Shown: positions 31,028 through 40,459 of the stretch, piece after piece
How the letters are laid out: every line of letters begins with the position of its first letter
Position numbering within the stretch: position 1 is the stretch's first letter
Assembly (NCBI RefSeq): GCF_030269445.1
Contig: NZ_BSTJ01000011.1
Coordinates: 248,001-312,000, forward strand
Direction: 5' to 3'
From: Actinoallomurus iriomotensis
Lineage (GTDB): Bacteria > Actinomycetota > Actinomycetes > Streptosporangiales > Streptosporangiaceae
Length of the DNA stretch: 64,000 bases
Notes under the pieces: model-generated
What the model was told of the DNA's origin: nothing
Seen by the model: the letters and a program-made list of their open reading frames with translations, nothing else
The model's database searches: none
Program-made: the position numbers and the translations under genes

Positions 31028-33342
31028 TCAGCGACTCCCCTCACGGTGATGGCGCCTGCGTGGCTCCCCACCAGCAGGCCCTGTTCGTGTTCCGTCGTCG
31101 TGCCGCCCTCCACCGACACCGCGGCGGGCCGTACGCCCGGCAGCAGCAGCCGCCATCGGCCCGCGCCCTCGGCGGCGACCCGGACGACGTCGCCGTCGCG
31201 GGTGGTCGTGAACGTGGCCGCGGTCTCCCCGTTCGGGCCCGGGACCTCGGTCGTCACCCGGGCGCCGTCGGGCAGCGCGTACGCGTGCAGGGTGACGCCG
31301 TCGGCGTGGTCGTAGTCCGGCCGGTCGTCCACCGCGCCGAACGGGATCACCGAGCCCGGCCGGGCCAGCAGCGGCACGGACGAGAACCCGTGCCGCTCGC
31401 GGACCCAGCGCCCGCCCGCGACCGGCTCGCCGGTCAGCACGTGCGTCCAGGTGCCCTCGGGCACGTAGTAGGCGATCTCGCCGTCCGCGGAGAGGACCGG
31501 CGCGACGAGCAGGTCGCCGCCGAGCATGTACTGGCGTTCGAGGTGGGTCATGGCCGGGTCGCCGGGGAACTCCAGCACCATCGCCCGCATCATCGGCAGC
31601 CCCTGCCCGTACGCCTCGCGCGCGACGCCCAGCAGGTACGGCATGAGCCGTGCCTTCAGCCGGGTGAACACCCGCAGCACGTCGACCGCCTCCTCGTCGA
31701 ACAGCCACGGCACCCGGTACGACGAGCTGCCGTGCAGGCGGCTGTGCGAGGACAGCAGGCCGAAGGCGATCCACCGTTTGAACAGTGCCGGGTCCGGCGT
31801 GCCCTCGAACCCGCCGATGTCATGGCTCCAGTAGCCGAAACCGGACATGCCCAGCGACAGGCCGCCGCGCAGGTTCTGGGCCATCGCCTCGAACGTGGAC
31901 TCGCTGTCGCCGCCCCAGTGCACCGGGAACGCCTGCGAACCGGCCGTGGCCGAGCGGGCGAACAGCACGGCCTCGCCCTCGCCGCGGCGCTCGCGCAGCA
32001 GCTCGAACACGGTCTCGTTGTAGAGATACGTGTAGTAGTTGTGCATCCGCTCCGGATCGGAGCCGTCGTGGTGGACGACGTCGGTCGGGATCCGCTCGCC
32101 GAAGTCGCTCTTGAAGCAGTCGACGCCCATGTCGAGGAGCGCCGCCAGCTTTTCGGCGTACCACTCGCGCGCCGCCGGGTTGGTGAAGTCGACCACGGCC
32201 AGGCCGGGCTGCCACTTGTCCCACTGCCAGACGTCGCCGTTCGGCCGTCTCAGCAGGAAGCCGCGTGCCCTTCCCTCGGCGAACAGCGCCGAACGCTGCG
32301 CGATGTAGGGGTTGATCCAGACGCAGATCCGCAGGCCCCGCGCCCGCAGCCGGTCCAGCATGCCGCGCGGGTCGGGGAAGGCCCGCGGGTCCCACTCGAA
32401 GTCGCACCAGTGGAACTCGCGCATCCAGAACGTGTCGAAGTGGAAGACCGAGAGCGGCAGGTCCCGCTCGGCCATCCCGTCGATGAAGCCGGTCACCGTC
32501 TCCTCGTCGTAGGAGGTGGTGAACGACGTGGACAGCCACAGCCCGTACGACCAGGCCGGCAGCCGCGCGGGCCGCCCCGTCAGCGCGGTGTACCGGCGGA
32601 GGACGTCCTTCGGCGCGGGACCGTGGACGACCAGGTACCGCATCGTCTGGCCCGCGACGCTGAACTGCGTGCGCGACACGTTCTCGGCGGCCACCTCGAA
32701 GGACACGTGGCCCGGGTGGTCGACGAACACGCCGTAGCCGGCGTCCGTGAGGAGGAACGGCACGTTCTTGTACGCCTGCTCGCTGGCCGTCCCGCCGTCG
32801 GCGTTCCAGATGTCGACGCTCTGGCCGTTCCTGACGAGCGGGCCGAACCGCTCGCCGAGCCCGTACACGTGGTGGTCGACGCCCAGGTCGAGCTGCTCGC
32901 GGATGTGGTGCCCGTCCGGCGTCTCCATGATGGCGGTGCTCTTGGCGCCGTTCCCGGTGAGGACGCGGCCGCCGGCGGAGAACTCCACGCGCCACGGCCC
33001 GGTGCGGGCGACCCGTACGGACAGCGCGCCGGAGGTGAGGACCGCGGCGTCCTCGTCGACCGACACCACCGCTTCGGCGTCCTCCTCGCGCAGCGCGAAC
33101 CGGGGCCCGCGCGGCTCCTCACCGGCGAAGTGCGTGATCGTCACGGAGATCACGTCCGGCATGGGGGAGGAGTACGTCAACGTGATCGCCGGCCCCCTGA
33201 GCAGGTCGCCCCGGTGCCGGATCGGCTGCGTCGGCGCGTGCACGGTGAACGAGCCGGGCCCCGTCTCGACGTCGAGGACCCCGTTCGGGTAGGAGGCCTG
33301 AACGCCGTCGCGCAGCATCCAGTAGCCGTCGGTGAACTTCAA
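31024..33342 (-). CDS. GH31 alpha-xylosidase (YicI-like)
   Basis: A 772-residue cytoplasmic GH31 enzyme. An N-terminal beta-sandwich is followed by the barrel with the nucleophile Asp413 in [12 protein letters not shown] and the acid/base Asp479 in HWGGDSEST, then C-terminal beta domains. The extended [11 protein letters not shown] and the following [13 protein letters not shown] are characteristic of YicI-type alpha-xylosidases rather than alpha-glucosidases. It would remove xylose side groups from xyloglucan oligosaccharides or isoprimeverose. It starts nine bases after the permease stop and overlaps the GH1 gene by four bases. Confidence 0.92.
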   Translation of the reverse strand: MKFTDGYWMLRDGVQASYPNGVLDVETGPGSFTVHAPTQPIRHRGDLLRGPAITLTYSSPMPDVISVTITHFAGEEPRGPRFALREEDAEAVVSVDEDAAVLTSGALSVRVARTGPWRVEFSAGGRVLTGNGAKSTAIMETPDGHHIREQLDLGVDHHVYGLGERFGPLVRNGQSVDIWNADGGTASEQAYKNVPFLLTDAGYGVFVDHPGHVSFEVAAENVSRTQFSVAGQTMRYLVVHGPAPKDVLRRYTALTGRPARLPAWSYGLWLSTSFTTSYDEETVTGFIDGMAERDLPLSVFHFDTFWMREFHWCDFEWDPRAFPDPRGMLDRLRARGLRICVWINPYIAQRSALFAEGRARGFLLRRPNGDVWQWDKWQPGLAVVDFTNPAAREWYAEKLAALLDMGVDCFKSDFGERIPTDVVHHDGSDPERMHNYYTYLYNETVFELLRERRGEGEAVLFARSATAGSQAFPVHWGGDSESTFEAMAQNLRGGLSLGMSGFGYWSHDIGGFEGTPDPALFKRWIAFGLLSSHSRLHGSSSYRVPWLFDEEAVDVLRVFTRLKARLMPYLLGVAREAYGQGLPMMRAMVLEFPGDPAMTHLERQYMLGGDLLVAPVLSADGEIAYYVPEGTWTHVLTGEPVAGGRWVRERHGFSSVPLLARPGSVIPFGAVDDRPDYDHADGVTLHAYALPDGARVTTEVPGPNGETAATFTTTRDGDVVRVAAEGAGRWRLLLPGVRPAAVSVEGGTTTEHEQGLLVGSHAGAITVRGVAE

Positions 33343-33351
33343 CCCAGCCCC

Positions 33352-34191
33352 TTACTTCGCCGAGCCCACGGTGATGCCGCGGGTGAGAGTGCGCTGGAAG
33401 ATCAGGAAGAACACGATCGCGGGGAGGACGCCGAGCAGCGCGGACGCGCTGGTCGTCGTGGCGTCCATCATCTTCTGGCCCTGCAGGACGCCGAGCGCCA
33501 CCGGCACGGTCTGGTTCTCGTTGGAGACGAGGAAGACCAGCGGGAGGAAGAACTCGTTCCAGGTCCAGATGAAGAAGAAGACGAAGAGCACGCCGAGCGT
33601 CGGCCGGCTGATCGGCACGACGACCCGCCACAGGATCCGCAGCCGGCCCGCGCCGTCGATCCGGGCCGCCTCGAGGAGCTCGCGCGGGAACGCGGACAGC
33701 ACCGAGGACAGCAGGTACGTCCCGAACGCGGTCTGGATCGCGGTGAAGATGATGACCACGCTGAGCCGGGTGTCGTACAGGCCGGCCTTCTTGGAGATGA
33801 AGTACAGCGGGTAGACGAGGACCTCCTGCGGCATGGTGTTGGCCAGCAGGAAGACCACCATGATGGAGACCCGCCCCCGCACCCGCCCGATGCCGAGCGC
33901 GTAGGCGTTCAGCACCGACAGGACCACCGCGAGCACCGCCACCGAGCCGCTGATCAGCACGCTGTTGACCAGCTTGCCGCCGAAGTCGACGCGCTCCCAG
34001 AAGTCCTTCAGGCCCTGGAGGTACACGCCCTTCGGCAGGCTGAGCGGCCCGTGCGAGGAGTACTCCGCCGGCGTCTTGACCGCGTTGAGGGCGATGATGA
34101 CGAACGGCAGGAGCATCACCACCGCGAGCACGATGAGCGAGACGAGGACCGCGTACGACCCCGGCGTCCGTCTGCGCGCCATGACCGTCAT
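33352..34191 (-). CDS. Sugar ABC transporter permease, MalG-type
   Basis: A 279-residue inner-membrane permease with six predicted helices and the cytoplasmic EAA loop EAARIDGAGRLRILWRVVVP that contacts the ATPase. ATG 34191 overlaps the stop of the upstream permease by four bases (ATGA). The frame is open much further upstream but is antisense-like there. No ATPase gene is in the operon. In actinomycetes such systems commonly share an MsiK-type ATPase encoded elsewhere. Confidence 0.93.
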   Translation of the reverse strand: MTVMARRRTPGSYAVLVSLIVLAVVMLLPFVIIALNAVKTPAEYSSHGPLSLPKGVYLQGLKDFWERVDFGGKLVNSVLISGSVAVLAVVLSVLNAYALGIGRVRGRVSIMVVFLLANTMPQEVLVYPLYFISKKAGLYDTRLSVVIIFTAIQTAFGTYLLSSVLSAFPRELLEAARIDGAGRLRILWRVVVPISRPTLGVLFVFFFIWTWNEFFLPLVFLVSNENQTVPVALGVLQGQKMMDATTTSASALLGVLPAIVFFLIFQRTLTRGITVGSAK

Positions 34192-35108
34192 CGGTTCGCC
34201 TCCTCGGCGCGGGCCTGCCGCCGCAGGAACACCACGGTCAGCACGACGGTGATCAGCGTCAGCACGGTCGCGATCGCGGCGCCGTACCCGACCTGCGTCT
34301 TCTCGAAGAAGTTCTGCCAGGAGTAGAAGGCGGGCACTCGCGTCGCGTTGCCCGGTCCGCCGCCCGTCAGGATGTAGACCTTGTCGAAGCTCTTGATCGC
34401 GGCCACCGTGCAGATCAGCAGCACGACGTACAGCTCGGGCCGGATCTGCGGGATCGTGATGTACCAGAACCGCCGCCACCACGACGCCCCGTCGATCTCG
34501 GCGGCCTCGTGCAGCGCGGGGTCGATGCGCTGCAGACCGGCCATGAACACGACCAGCGGGAAGCCGATCTGCACCCAGACCATGACGCCCATGACGGTGT
34601 AGAGCGCGAGCTTCGGGTTCCCGAGCCAGTCCTCGCGGAGCGAGCCGAGACCGACCGCGCGCAGGGTCTCGTTGAGCGCGCCGTCGTCGGGCGCCAGGAT
34701 CCAGGCCCACACGATGCCGGCGACGGCGAACGGCAGCACCTGCGGCAGGTAGACGCACGCCCGCAGCACCGAGGCCGTCCGCGGGCCGAACCTGCGGCCG
34801 ATGACGTCGAACAGCGCGGCGGCCAGCACCAGCCCGATCGCGGCCGGGACGATCGCCATGGCGACGACCAGGGCGACGTTGTGCCCGAACGAGGCCCAGA
34901 AGTCGCCGTCGGCCAGCAGCTTCGTGTAGTTGCCCGCCCCGGCCCAGCGGGGACTGCCGATGCCGTCCCACGTGGTCAGGCTGATGCCGATGTTCATCAC
35001 GAACGGCACCAGGATGACCGCGACGAACAGCGCGCCGCTGGGGACCAGGTACACGGCGTAGGTGAGCTCGCGGCGCCGCCGTGCGGCGGGCGTCTGCGTC
35101 TGCCTCAT
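34188..35108 (-). CDS. Sugar ABC transporter permease, MalF-type
   Basis: A 306-residue permease with six predicted membrane helices and the EAA loop EIDGASWWRRFWYITIP. It follows the binding-protein gene after seven bases and is coupled to the second permease. With that partner it forms the membrane channel of an oligosaccharide importer. Confidence 0.93.
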   Translation of the reverse strand: MRQTQTPAARRRRELTYAVYLVPSGALFVAVILVPFVMNIGISLTTWDGIGSPRWAGAGNYTKLLADGDFWASFGHNVALVVAMAIVPAAIGLVLAAALFDVIGRRFGPRTASVLRACVYLPQVLPFAVAGIVWAWILAPDDGALNETLRAVGLGSLREDWLGNPKLALYTVMGVMVWVQIGFPLVVFMAGLQRIDPALHEAAEIDGASWWRRFWYITIPQIRPELYVVLLICTVAAIKSFDKVYILTGGGPGNATRVPAFYSWQNFFEKTQVGYGAAIATVLTLITVVLTVVFLRRQARAEEANR

Positions 35109-35115
35109 GGGTGGC

Positions 35116-36405
35116 TCAGTGGCCGACGTTCGACAGGTTCTCGTCGTACGGCTTGGCGAACGAGTCGAGCACCTGGGCGGGCGAGGACGTGCCGTTCATG
35201 AGCTTCTGCGTGCCGGCCACGAGCACGTCGTAGTAGCCGGGCGCCGGCCAGTCGGGGTAGAAGCCGAGCCCGTCGTTGGTCACGAGCGTGCGGTAGTTCT
35301 CGATCAGCTTCTTGTTCTTCGGGTCGGTGACCCCGGCCGGGTCGGCGTCGACCGGGACGCCGCCGTTGTTCGCGAGCAGGTTCTGGATGTCCTTCTTCAT
35401 CGTGATGGCGATGAAGTCGTAGGCGAGCCGCTTGTTGGACGAGCCCTTCGGCACCACCCACAGGTTGCCGCTCGAACCGAGCGTCATCCTGGTGCCGGGC
35501 CACAGGAACGTGTCCCAGTCGAAGTTCTTGATCTCCTTCTCGAAGCGGCCGTACCACCAGCTTCCGGAGAAGAACATCGGGTTCTTGCCGGACATGAACG
35601 CCGTGCCCGCGGCCTCGGCCTTGGTGCTCACGGTGCTCTTGGCGATGTAGCCCTTCCGCACCCAGTCGGCGAAGGTCGTCGCCGCGTACGTCCATGCCGG
35701 ATCGTGGAAGTCGACCTTGCCGGTGTAGCGCTCGAAGCGGTCCACCCACGGACGGTCGGCCCTGCTCAGGGCGAGCTGGTAGAGGTACTGCTGCGCCGGA
35801 TACTCCGCGCCGCCGTTGGCCAGGGGAGTGACACCGTGCTTGACGAAGGCGTCCATCGCCGCGGTGAGCTCCTCGAACGTCGTCGGCACCTTCACGCCGT
35901 ACTTGTCGAACAGCTTCTTGTTGTAGAAGACCTGGAGGTACTCCGCGTAGTTGGGCACGCCGTACCACTTGTCGCCGCCCATGACGCCCTTCGCGTCGTA
36001 CTTGGCCGTCTCGGCGACGTTGGGGCTGAGCTGCTTGTCCCAGCCGCGCTTGACCACCTCGGAGGACAGGTCGGTGAGCAGGCCCTGCTTGGCGAGCAGG
36101 CCGGTGGTCGCGTTGCCCTTGTTGTACTCCAGGATGTCCGGGGCGTCCTTGGAGTTGAGCACCATCGGCGCGGTCTTCTGGATCTGTTCGAAGTTCTTCT
36201 CCTCGAACTTCACCTTCACGCCGGGATGGGTCTGCTCGAACTCCTTGATCGCCTGGTTCCACGCCACCCCCATGGCGCTGTCCGGTGTCTCGTAGTGCCA
36301 GAGTCTGAGCTCCTTGGCCGAGGAACTCGATCCGTTGCCGCCGCACGCCGACAGGGTCAGCAGGCCCACGGCGAGCGCCGCGAGCGTCTTTCCGGTCTTC
36401 AACAT
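35116..36405 (-). CDS. Extracellular sugar-binding lipoprotein (family 1)
   Basis: A 429-residue solute-binding protein with a lipoprotein signal (lipobox LSAC, acylated Cys21). Landmarks of the family are FEQTHPGVKVKFEE early, NKKLFDKYGVKVPTTFEEL in the first lobe, and a C-terminal helical segment. It captures an oligosaccharide and delivers it to the two downstream permeases. It begins ten bases after the lacI stop. The ligand is inferred from the GH31/GH1/GH3 genes to be a xyloglucan or cello-oligosaccharide. Confidence 0.94.
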   Translation of the reverse strand: MLKTGKTLAALAVGLLTLSACGGNGSSSSAKELRLWHYETPDSAMGVAWNQAIKEFEQTHPGVKVKFEEKNFEQIQKTAPMVLNSKDAPDILEYNKGNATTGLLAKQGLLTDLSSEVVKRGWDKQLSPNVAETAKYDAKGVMGGDKWYGVPNYAEYLQVFYNKKLFDKYGVKVPTTFEELTAAMDAFVKHGVTPLANGGAEYPAQQYLYQLALSRADRPWVDRFERYTGKVDFHDPAWTYAATTFADWVRKGYIAKSTVSTKAEAAGTAFMSGKNPMFFSGSWWYGRFEKEIKNFDWDTFLWPGTRMTLGSSGNLWVVPKGSSNKRLAYDFIAITMKKDIQNLLANNGGVPVDADPAGVTDPKNKKLIENYRTLVTNDGLGFYPDWPAPGYYDVLVAGTQKLMNGTSSPAQVLDSFAKPYDENLSNVGH

Positions 36406-36414
36406 GGGGTTTCC

Positions 36415-37407
36415 TCAGGGGAGGGGCGGAGTGCTCTGCCGGACGACGAGGCGCGGCGGGAGCAGGGTCGCCGCCGGCACCTCCCGCCCGTCCAGCTTGG
36501 CCATGAGCAGGGTGACCGCCTGGGCGCCCAGCTCGTCGGCGGGAATGGCGATCGAGGTGAGGCCGAGACGCTCGGCGAGGTCGTCGGGCGCGATGGCGAG
36601 GACGGACAGGTCGTCGGGGACATGGCGGCCGGCCGCGCGGAACGCCGTCAGCAGCGGTTCGGTGGCCGGCTCGTTGTGGATGACCACTCCGGTCAGGTCC
36701 GGGTGGTCGCGGAGGAGCCCGGCGGCCGTCGACCGGGCGTCCTGAGGGTCGCAGGGCCGCACGACCGTGTGGACGCCGCGCTCGGCGGCGGCACGCTGGA
36801 AGCCCGCCCGGGTGCGCTCGGCGAAGCCGGTGCCGCGTTCGTACACGGCGGGCGGCGCGCCGATCAGCGCGATCTCGCGGTGGCCGAGGTCGGCCAGGTG
36901 CTCCGCGCACGCCGCGCCGGCCGCCTCGAAGTCCAGGTCGATGCAGGTCAGCCCGGTCGGGTCGGCCGGGAACCCGATGAGCACCGACGGCCGGCCGAGC
37001 GAACGGAGGACCGGCAGCCGTACGTCGTGCAGCTCGACGTCCATCACGATGATCGCGTCGACCAGCGCGGTGCCCGCGACGCGTTCGAGCCCGCCGACGC
37101 CCTCGTCCTGGGTCAGCAGCAGCACGTCGTGGTCGTGGGTGCGGGCGGTGGTGACCGAGGCGATCGCCATCTGCATCACCACCGGCACGTGGATCCCCGA
37201 GCGCAGGGGGACGACCAGGGCGATGACGTTCGAGCGGCTGCTCGCCAGGGCGCGCGCGCCGGCGTGCGGGCGGTATCCGAGCGTGCGCACGCTGTCGAGG
37301 ACCCGGCGGCGCGTCTCTTCGGAGATGGAGCGCTTGCCGCTGAGCACGTACGACACCGTGCTCGGCGAGACGCCGGCGTGCCGGGCCACGTCAGAGATCT
37401 TCACCAC
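36415..37407 (-). CDS. LacI-family regulator of the oligosaccharide operon (CebR-like)
   Basis: A 330-residue repressor. The helix-turn-helix MVKISDVARHAGVSPSTVS and hinge LSGKRSISEETRR are followed by a sugar-sensing domain (VIVMDVELHDVRLPVL, GVVIHNEPATEPLL, then LTSIAIPADELGAQAV). It is the first gene of the operon, ten bases before the binding-protein gene, so it is autoregulated with the whole set. Two strong palindromes lie upstream (37421 and 37491), the second nearly identical to the known CebR box of Streptomyces. The inducer is probably a short beta-glucan or xyloglucan oligosaccharide. Confidence 0.92.
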   Translation of the reverse strand: MVKISDVARHAGVSPSTVSYVLSGKRSISEETRRRVLDSVRTLGYRPHAGARALASSRSNVIALVVPLRSGIHVPVVMQMAIASVTTARTHDHDVLLLTQDEGVGGLERVAGTALVDAIIVMDVELHDVRLPVLRSLGRPSVLIGFPADPTGLTCIDLDFEAAGAACAEHLADLGHREIALIGAPPAVYERGTGFAERTRAGFQRAAAERGVHTVVRPCDPQDARSTAAGLLRDHPDLTGVVIHNEPATEPLLTAFRAAGRHVPDDLSVLAIAPDDLAERLGLTSIAIPADELGAQAVTLLMAKLDGREVPAATLLPPRLVVRQSTPPLP

Positions 37408-37420
37408 GTCTCGCTCCCGC

Positions 37421-37436
37421 GTCGAAGCGCTTCGAC
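37421..37436. promoter_or_regulatory. LacI operator 1, perfect 16-bp palindrome
   Basis: GTCGAAGCGCTTCGAC, 14 bases upstream of the lacI start. The AGCGCT core is shared with CebR boxes. Its position would block the operon promoter or leader. Confidence 0.75.
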
Positions 37437-37490
37437 TGCCGCGATGTTAAAACCGTTACATCTCGGATGCAATAGCCTTTGCCGGATTTG

Positions 37491-37504
37491 TGGGAGCGTT
37501 CCCA
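37491..37504. promoter_or_regulatory. LacI operator 2, CebR-box-like
   Basis: TGGGAGCGTTCCCA differs by one base from the 14-bp CebR operator TGGGAGCGCTCCCA known from Streptomyces. It lies 84 bases upstream of lacI, with an AT-rich promoter-like stretch (37445-37490) between the two operators. Confidence 0.75.
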
Positions 37505-37685
37505 CCGCAGGTCGGAGGCATTCGCCAAGTGATCTTGAGAGCGGCGGCCCGGCCCGGCGGGCGGGCGGTTCCGTGTGTTCCGGCGCAAGACATGCGTTAG
37601 TGCGGTTTTATTGGGAGGATTGTCGGCTGAAGTTGCGGATGGGGTGTGTTGGCCGCGACTCGCCTTCACTTCATGGGGAGGACAC

Positions 37686-39125
37686 GTGGCCGGCTGGCCG
37701 AATATCGAACGAGCCGAGGACCGGTGGCTCGCGGAGTCGCTGGGCTCCGACCGGGCCGCACCGGCTCGTCTGTACGACCTGTACGCCGCGCGGCTGTTCG
37801 ACTACTGCCACGTCCTGCTGCGCGACGAGCGGGCCGCCGGTCAGGCCCTGCTCGACGCGCTGCTGGCCATGCGCGAGAACGGCGGCGACCCGCGCTCGTT
37901 CCGCGGCCGGCTCTACGCCGTGACGCGCGAGGTGTGCCTGCGTCGCCGGCCCGAGGCCCCGGCCGAGCGCCGGCTCGCCACGGAGGCGACGCTCGGCACG
38001 ACGGACGAGGCGACCCGGCGGCTCGTGCACGCCGCGCTACTGGTGCTGAGCGGGCGGCAGCGCGAGGTGCTCGACCTCACCCTGCGGCACGGTCTGCGCG
38101 CGGACGACCTCGCCCCGGTCCTGCGCACGTCGCCGGACGAGGCCGCGTCGACCGTCGTACGGGCCCGGCGCGAGCTGGACGACGCGTTCGCCGCGGTCCT
38201 CGTGGTGACGACCGGCCGCGGCGACTGCCCGAGCATCTCCGGGCTCGCCGGCCCGGCGGACCGGCCGCTCGACGCGCGCACCTGCGGCATCCTCGCCCGC
38301 CACATCGCCGCCTGCCCGATCTGCGGGACACGCGACGACCTGGAGGTGTCCTCCGCGCGGCTGCTGGACGCGATGCCCGTCGCGGCTATCCCCGACGACC
38401 TGCGCGAACAGTTCCTCGCGGCCACGGCCGAGGATCCCTGGTTCGCGGACGCGCGTTCCCCGCTGACGGCGGTCGCCGAGTCGGCGGCCGGCCGCGGCGA
38501 GCGGAGGGCCCCGCGCGAACGGTCACGGAGCGGCTCGCGCCTGTGGCCCGTCGCGGGCGGGGTCGCGTTGGCCGTGGCGATGGCCGGCGGCACCTTCTAC
38601 GCCCTGGCCGGCTCCGGCAGCCAGAACGCCGGCAACTCCCAGGCCATGCCGTCCCGGTCCGGTGACCTGCTGTCCGGGACGCCGTCCGCCTCCGACTCCG
38701 GCGTCCCGCTGTCCGGCCGGGGCTCCACCTCACCGAGCCCGACGCCGTCCGACTCCAGCGGCACGCCCACGCCCACCCCGACGCCCAAGCACAGCAAGCC
38801 GGGGACCACGCCGGACCCGGCCTCCTCCTCCCCGGCGGCGCAGAACCCGCCGCCACCTCCTCCGGCGGGCACCCTGATGGTCTCCGGCTGCTCGATGCGC
38901 AGCCGCCGCAGCTGCACCGTCACGGTCACCGCGTCGGGCGGCCCGGTGAACTGGAGCGTCACCGGCACGAGCGACGGCCTCAGCGCGGGCGGCGGCGGCT
39001 ACCTGAACGCCGGAGAGTCCGCCGGCGTCACGGCGACGCGTGACGGCGGCTGGTGCTGGGGCCACCACAGCGGCTCGGTCTACTTCTCGAACGGCGGAAG
39101 CGCCTCGGTCGACTGGAGCTGCTGA
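37686..39125 (+). CDS. ECF-like sigma domain fused to zinc-finger, membrane helix and external beta domain
   Basis: A 479-residue protein. Residues 15-90 resemble ECF sigma region 2, and residues 115-180 resemble region 4 (LSGRQREVLDLTLRHGL, then TVVRARRELDDAF). A Cys/His cluster follows (CGILARHIAACPICG), like the zinc-binding anti-sigma motif. One membrane helix (about 285-305, VAGGVALAVAMAGGTFYAL) leads to a Ser/Pro/Thr-rich stalk and a C-terminal Cys-containing beta domain (SGCSMRSRRSCTVTVTASG) that probably folds outside the cell. Sigma, anti-sigma-like and sensory parts are thus in one chain. GTG 37686 follows GGGGAGG. It overlaps the convergent small gene by 46 bases. Confidence 0.8.
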   Translation: MAGWPNIERAEDRWLAESLGSDRAAPARLYDLYAARLFDYCHVLLRDERAAGQALLDALLAMRENGGDPRSFRGRLYAVTREVCLRRRPEAPAERRLATEATLGTTDEATRRLVHAALLVLSGRQREVLDLTLRHGLRADDLAPVLRTSPDEAASTVVRARRELDDAFAAVLVVTTGRGDCPSISGLAGPADRPLDARTCGILARHIAACPICGTRDDLEVSSARLLDAMPVAAIPDDLREQFLAATAEDPWFADARSPLTAVAESAAGRGERRAPRERSRSGSRLWPVAGGVALAVAMAGGTFYALAGSGSQNAGNSQAMPSRSGDLLSGTPSASDSGVPLSGRGSTSPSPTPSDSSGTPTPTPTPKHSKPGTTPDPASSSPAAQNPPPPPPAGTLMVSGCSMRSRRSCTVTVTASGGPVNWSVTGTSDGLSAGGGGYLNAGESAGVTATRDGGWCWGHHSGSVYFSNGGSASVDWSC

Positions 39126-39403
39126 CCGAGCGCCGGCCGGGAGTCTCCCGCCCGATCCTCGCGTCTCAGCTTCGCGGCGATGGCGTAGTCGATCCGTACG
39201 TCGCGGTAGACCACCGACTCGGCCACCTGGTCCGGGAGGTTCGTACGAACGCTGCCGGACGTCGACTCGGCGTCGGCGTCTCCGGTGAACTCCACGGAGG
39301 TGTCGGGAACGGCGTGGAAGCGAAGCTCCTCCGCCCGCACGGTCGCGGTGAACACGATGTCCGCCGACCGCCGCAGCCTCCGCCGGGGGTAGCGCCGGGT
39401 CAC
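39080..39403 (-). CDS. Conserved hypothetical protein (partner of the repeat protein)
   Basis: A 107-residue protein with a basic N-terminus (MTRRYPRRRLRRSADIVF) and probable beta strands around ATVRAEELRFHAVPDT and DVRIDYAIAAKL. I do not recognise a function. The GTG start overlaps the stop of the upstream gene by four bases, which supports real translation and coupling. Its 3' end runs 46 bases into the end of the convergent sigma-fusion gene. Confidence 0.6.
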   Translation of the reverse strand: MTRRYPRRRLRRSADIVFTATVRAEELRFHAVPDTSVEFTGDADAESTSGSVRTNLPDQVAESVVYRDVRIDYAIAAKLRREDRAGDSRPALGQQLQSTEALPPFEK

Positions 39404-40398
39404 GGGCGCTCTTCCCCTCGTCGCGGGGGGCGGGCCGGGGCCCGGGTGCGTTTGGACGCCGCTTGGAGGAGCGCCCGGCCGAGCTCACGGACCGACTCCT
39501 CGGTCTCCCGGAGAGCACCCTGGAGCGCCGTCGTCTCCGCCCCTTCGTCACCGCCCGCCACCGGTCCTTCGGCCGGGCGGCCGGACCTGGGGTGTCGCCG
39601 AGCCTCCCGTCTCCACCGCGGCCTACCGCCTTCCGCTTCGCGCGGCGGCGGGCGCCCGGACGCCGGCGGTGTGGTCTCGCCCACGGACCGGACGGTCTCG
39701 CCGACGCCTCCGGCCACATCCCGGACGGCGCCTCCCGTACCTCTCCCGAGCCCGCCGACTTCGCCGCGGACGCTTTCGCTCACGCCCTCCAGCGCGCCGC
39801 CGACATCGTCGCCCACGTCTTCCAGCGCGCCGCCGGCGCCTCGTCCCACGTCCTTCAGCGCGCCCCCGGCGCCGCGTCCCACGTTCTCCACCGCGCCGCC
39901 GGCGCCTCTCCCGACGTCCTCCACCGCCCCGGCCACGCCCGTGCCGAGGTCGCCGACGGCCTGCCCGGCGCCGGCGCCGACGTCCCGTACCACCGACTCC
40001 AGGCCACGGCCGATCCGCTGAAGGATCTCGGGGTTCCGGTCGACCGTGGTGAGTACGCGGTCGACGATGTCGGCCACATTGTCCAACCGGACCTCCAGGA
40101 GCGCCTGCGCGTCCACCCCGGTGATCTCCAGGTCGACCTTGCCGAGGGACACGTCCGCGCCGACGCTGAGGTGCAGGAGGTCGAGGACGGCGGCGTTGAG
40201 GGACACATGGGCCTCGAGGTTCTCGACGTCAAGGTGAATCTCCTCGACCTTGAGGATCGGAACGTCGAGGTAGACGTCCGGTCCCTCGCCCGAGGTCCGC
40301 TTCGGTGGCGGCGCGTCATGGTGGGTGCCCTTTTTCACGGCACGTTCGCCGCCGGGCTCTCGCTCGGGCTGCGGCCTCTTCGGTGCGCTTTCGACCAT
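39400..40398 (-). CDS. Conserved protein with amphipathic Gly/Ala-Val-Gly repeats
   Basis: A 332-residue protein in three parts. A disordered basic N-terminus runs to about 35. A conserved domain (residues 38-130) contains VYLDVPILKVEEIHLDVEN, VGADVSLGKVDLEITGVDA and LLEVRLDNVADIVDRVL. A repeat region (140-230) has about seven 11-residue units of the form DVGRGAGGALE, expected to make amphipathic helices that could lie on a membrane or assemble. The Arg/Pro-rich C-terminus is disordered. The conserved domain occurs in other actinomycetes without known function. It is coupled to the 107-residue gene by a 4-base overlap. ATG 40398 has GGGGGCTGAG upstream. Confidence 0.7.
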   Translation of the reverse strand: MVESAPKRPQPEREPGGERAVKKGTHHDAPPPKRTSGEGPDVYLDVPILKVEEIHLDVENLEAHVSLNAAVLDLLHLSVGADVSLGKVDLEITGVDAQALLEVRLDNVADIVDRVLTTVDRNPEILQRIGRGLESVVRDVGAGAGQAVGDLGTGVAGAVEDVGRGAGGAVENVGRGAGGALKDVGRGAGGALEDVGDDVGGALEGVSESVRGEVGGLGRGTGGAVRDVAGGVGETVRSVGETTPPASGRPPPREAEGGRPRWRREARRHPRSGRPAEGPVAGGDEGAETTALQGALRETEESVRELGRALLQAASKRTRAPARPPRRGEERP

Positions 40399-40459
40399 TT
40401 CTCAGCCCCCGAATATCCCGCTACCCGAGGGCTTGATCGACAAAACGCGCAGGTCGAAC

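Noticed and set aside
31060-34326. Plus-strand frame of 1088 residues across the GH31 and permease genes
   Set aside because: It spans several real genes on the other strand, is rich in His/Arg/Asp/Gln and has no family match. It is an artefact of third-position GC.
35062-37923. Plus-strand frame of 953 residues opposite the binding protein and LacI genes
   Set aside because: It is antisense to well-supported genes and runs through the operator region into an unrelated frame of the sigma-fusion gene.
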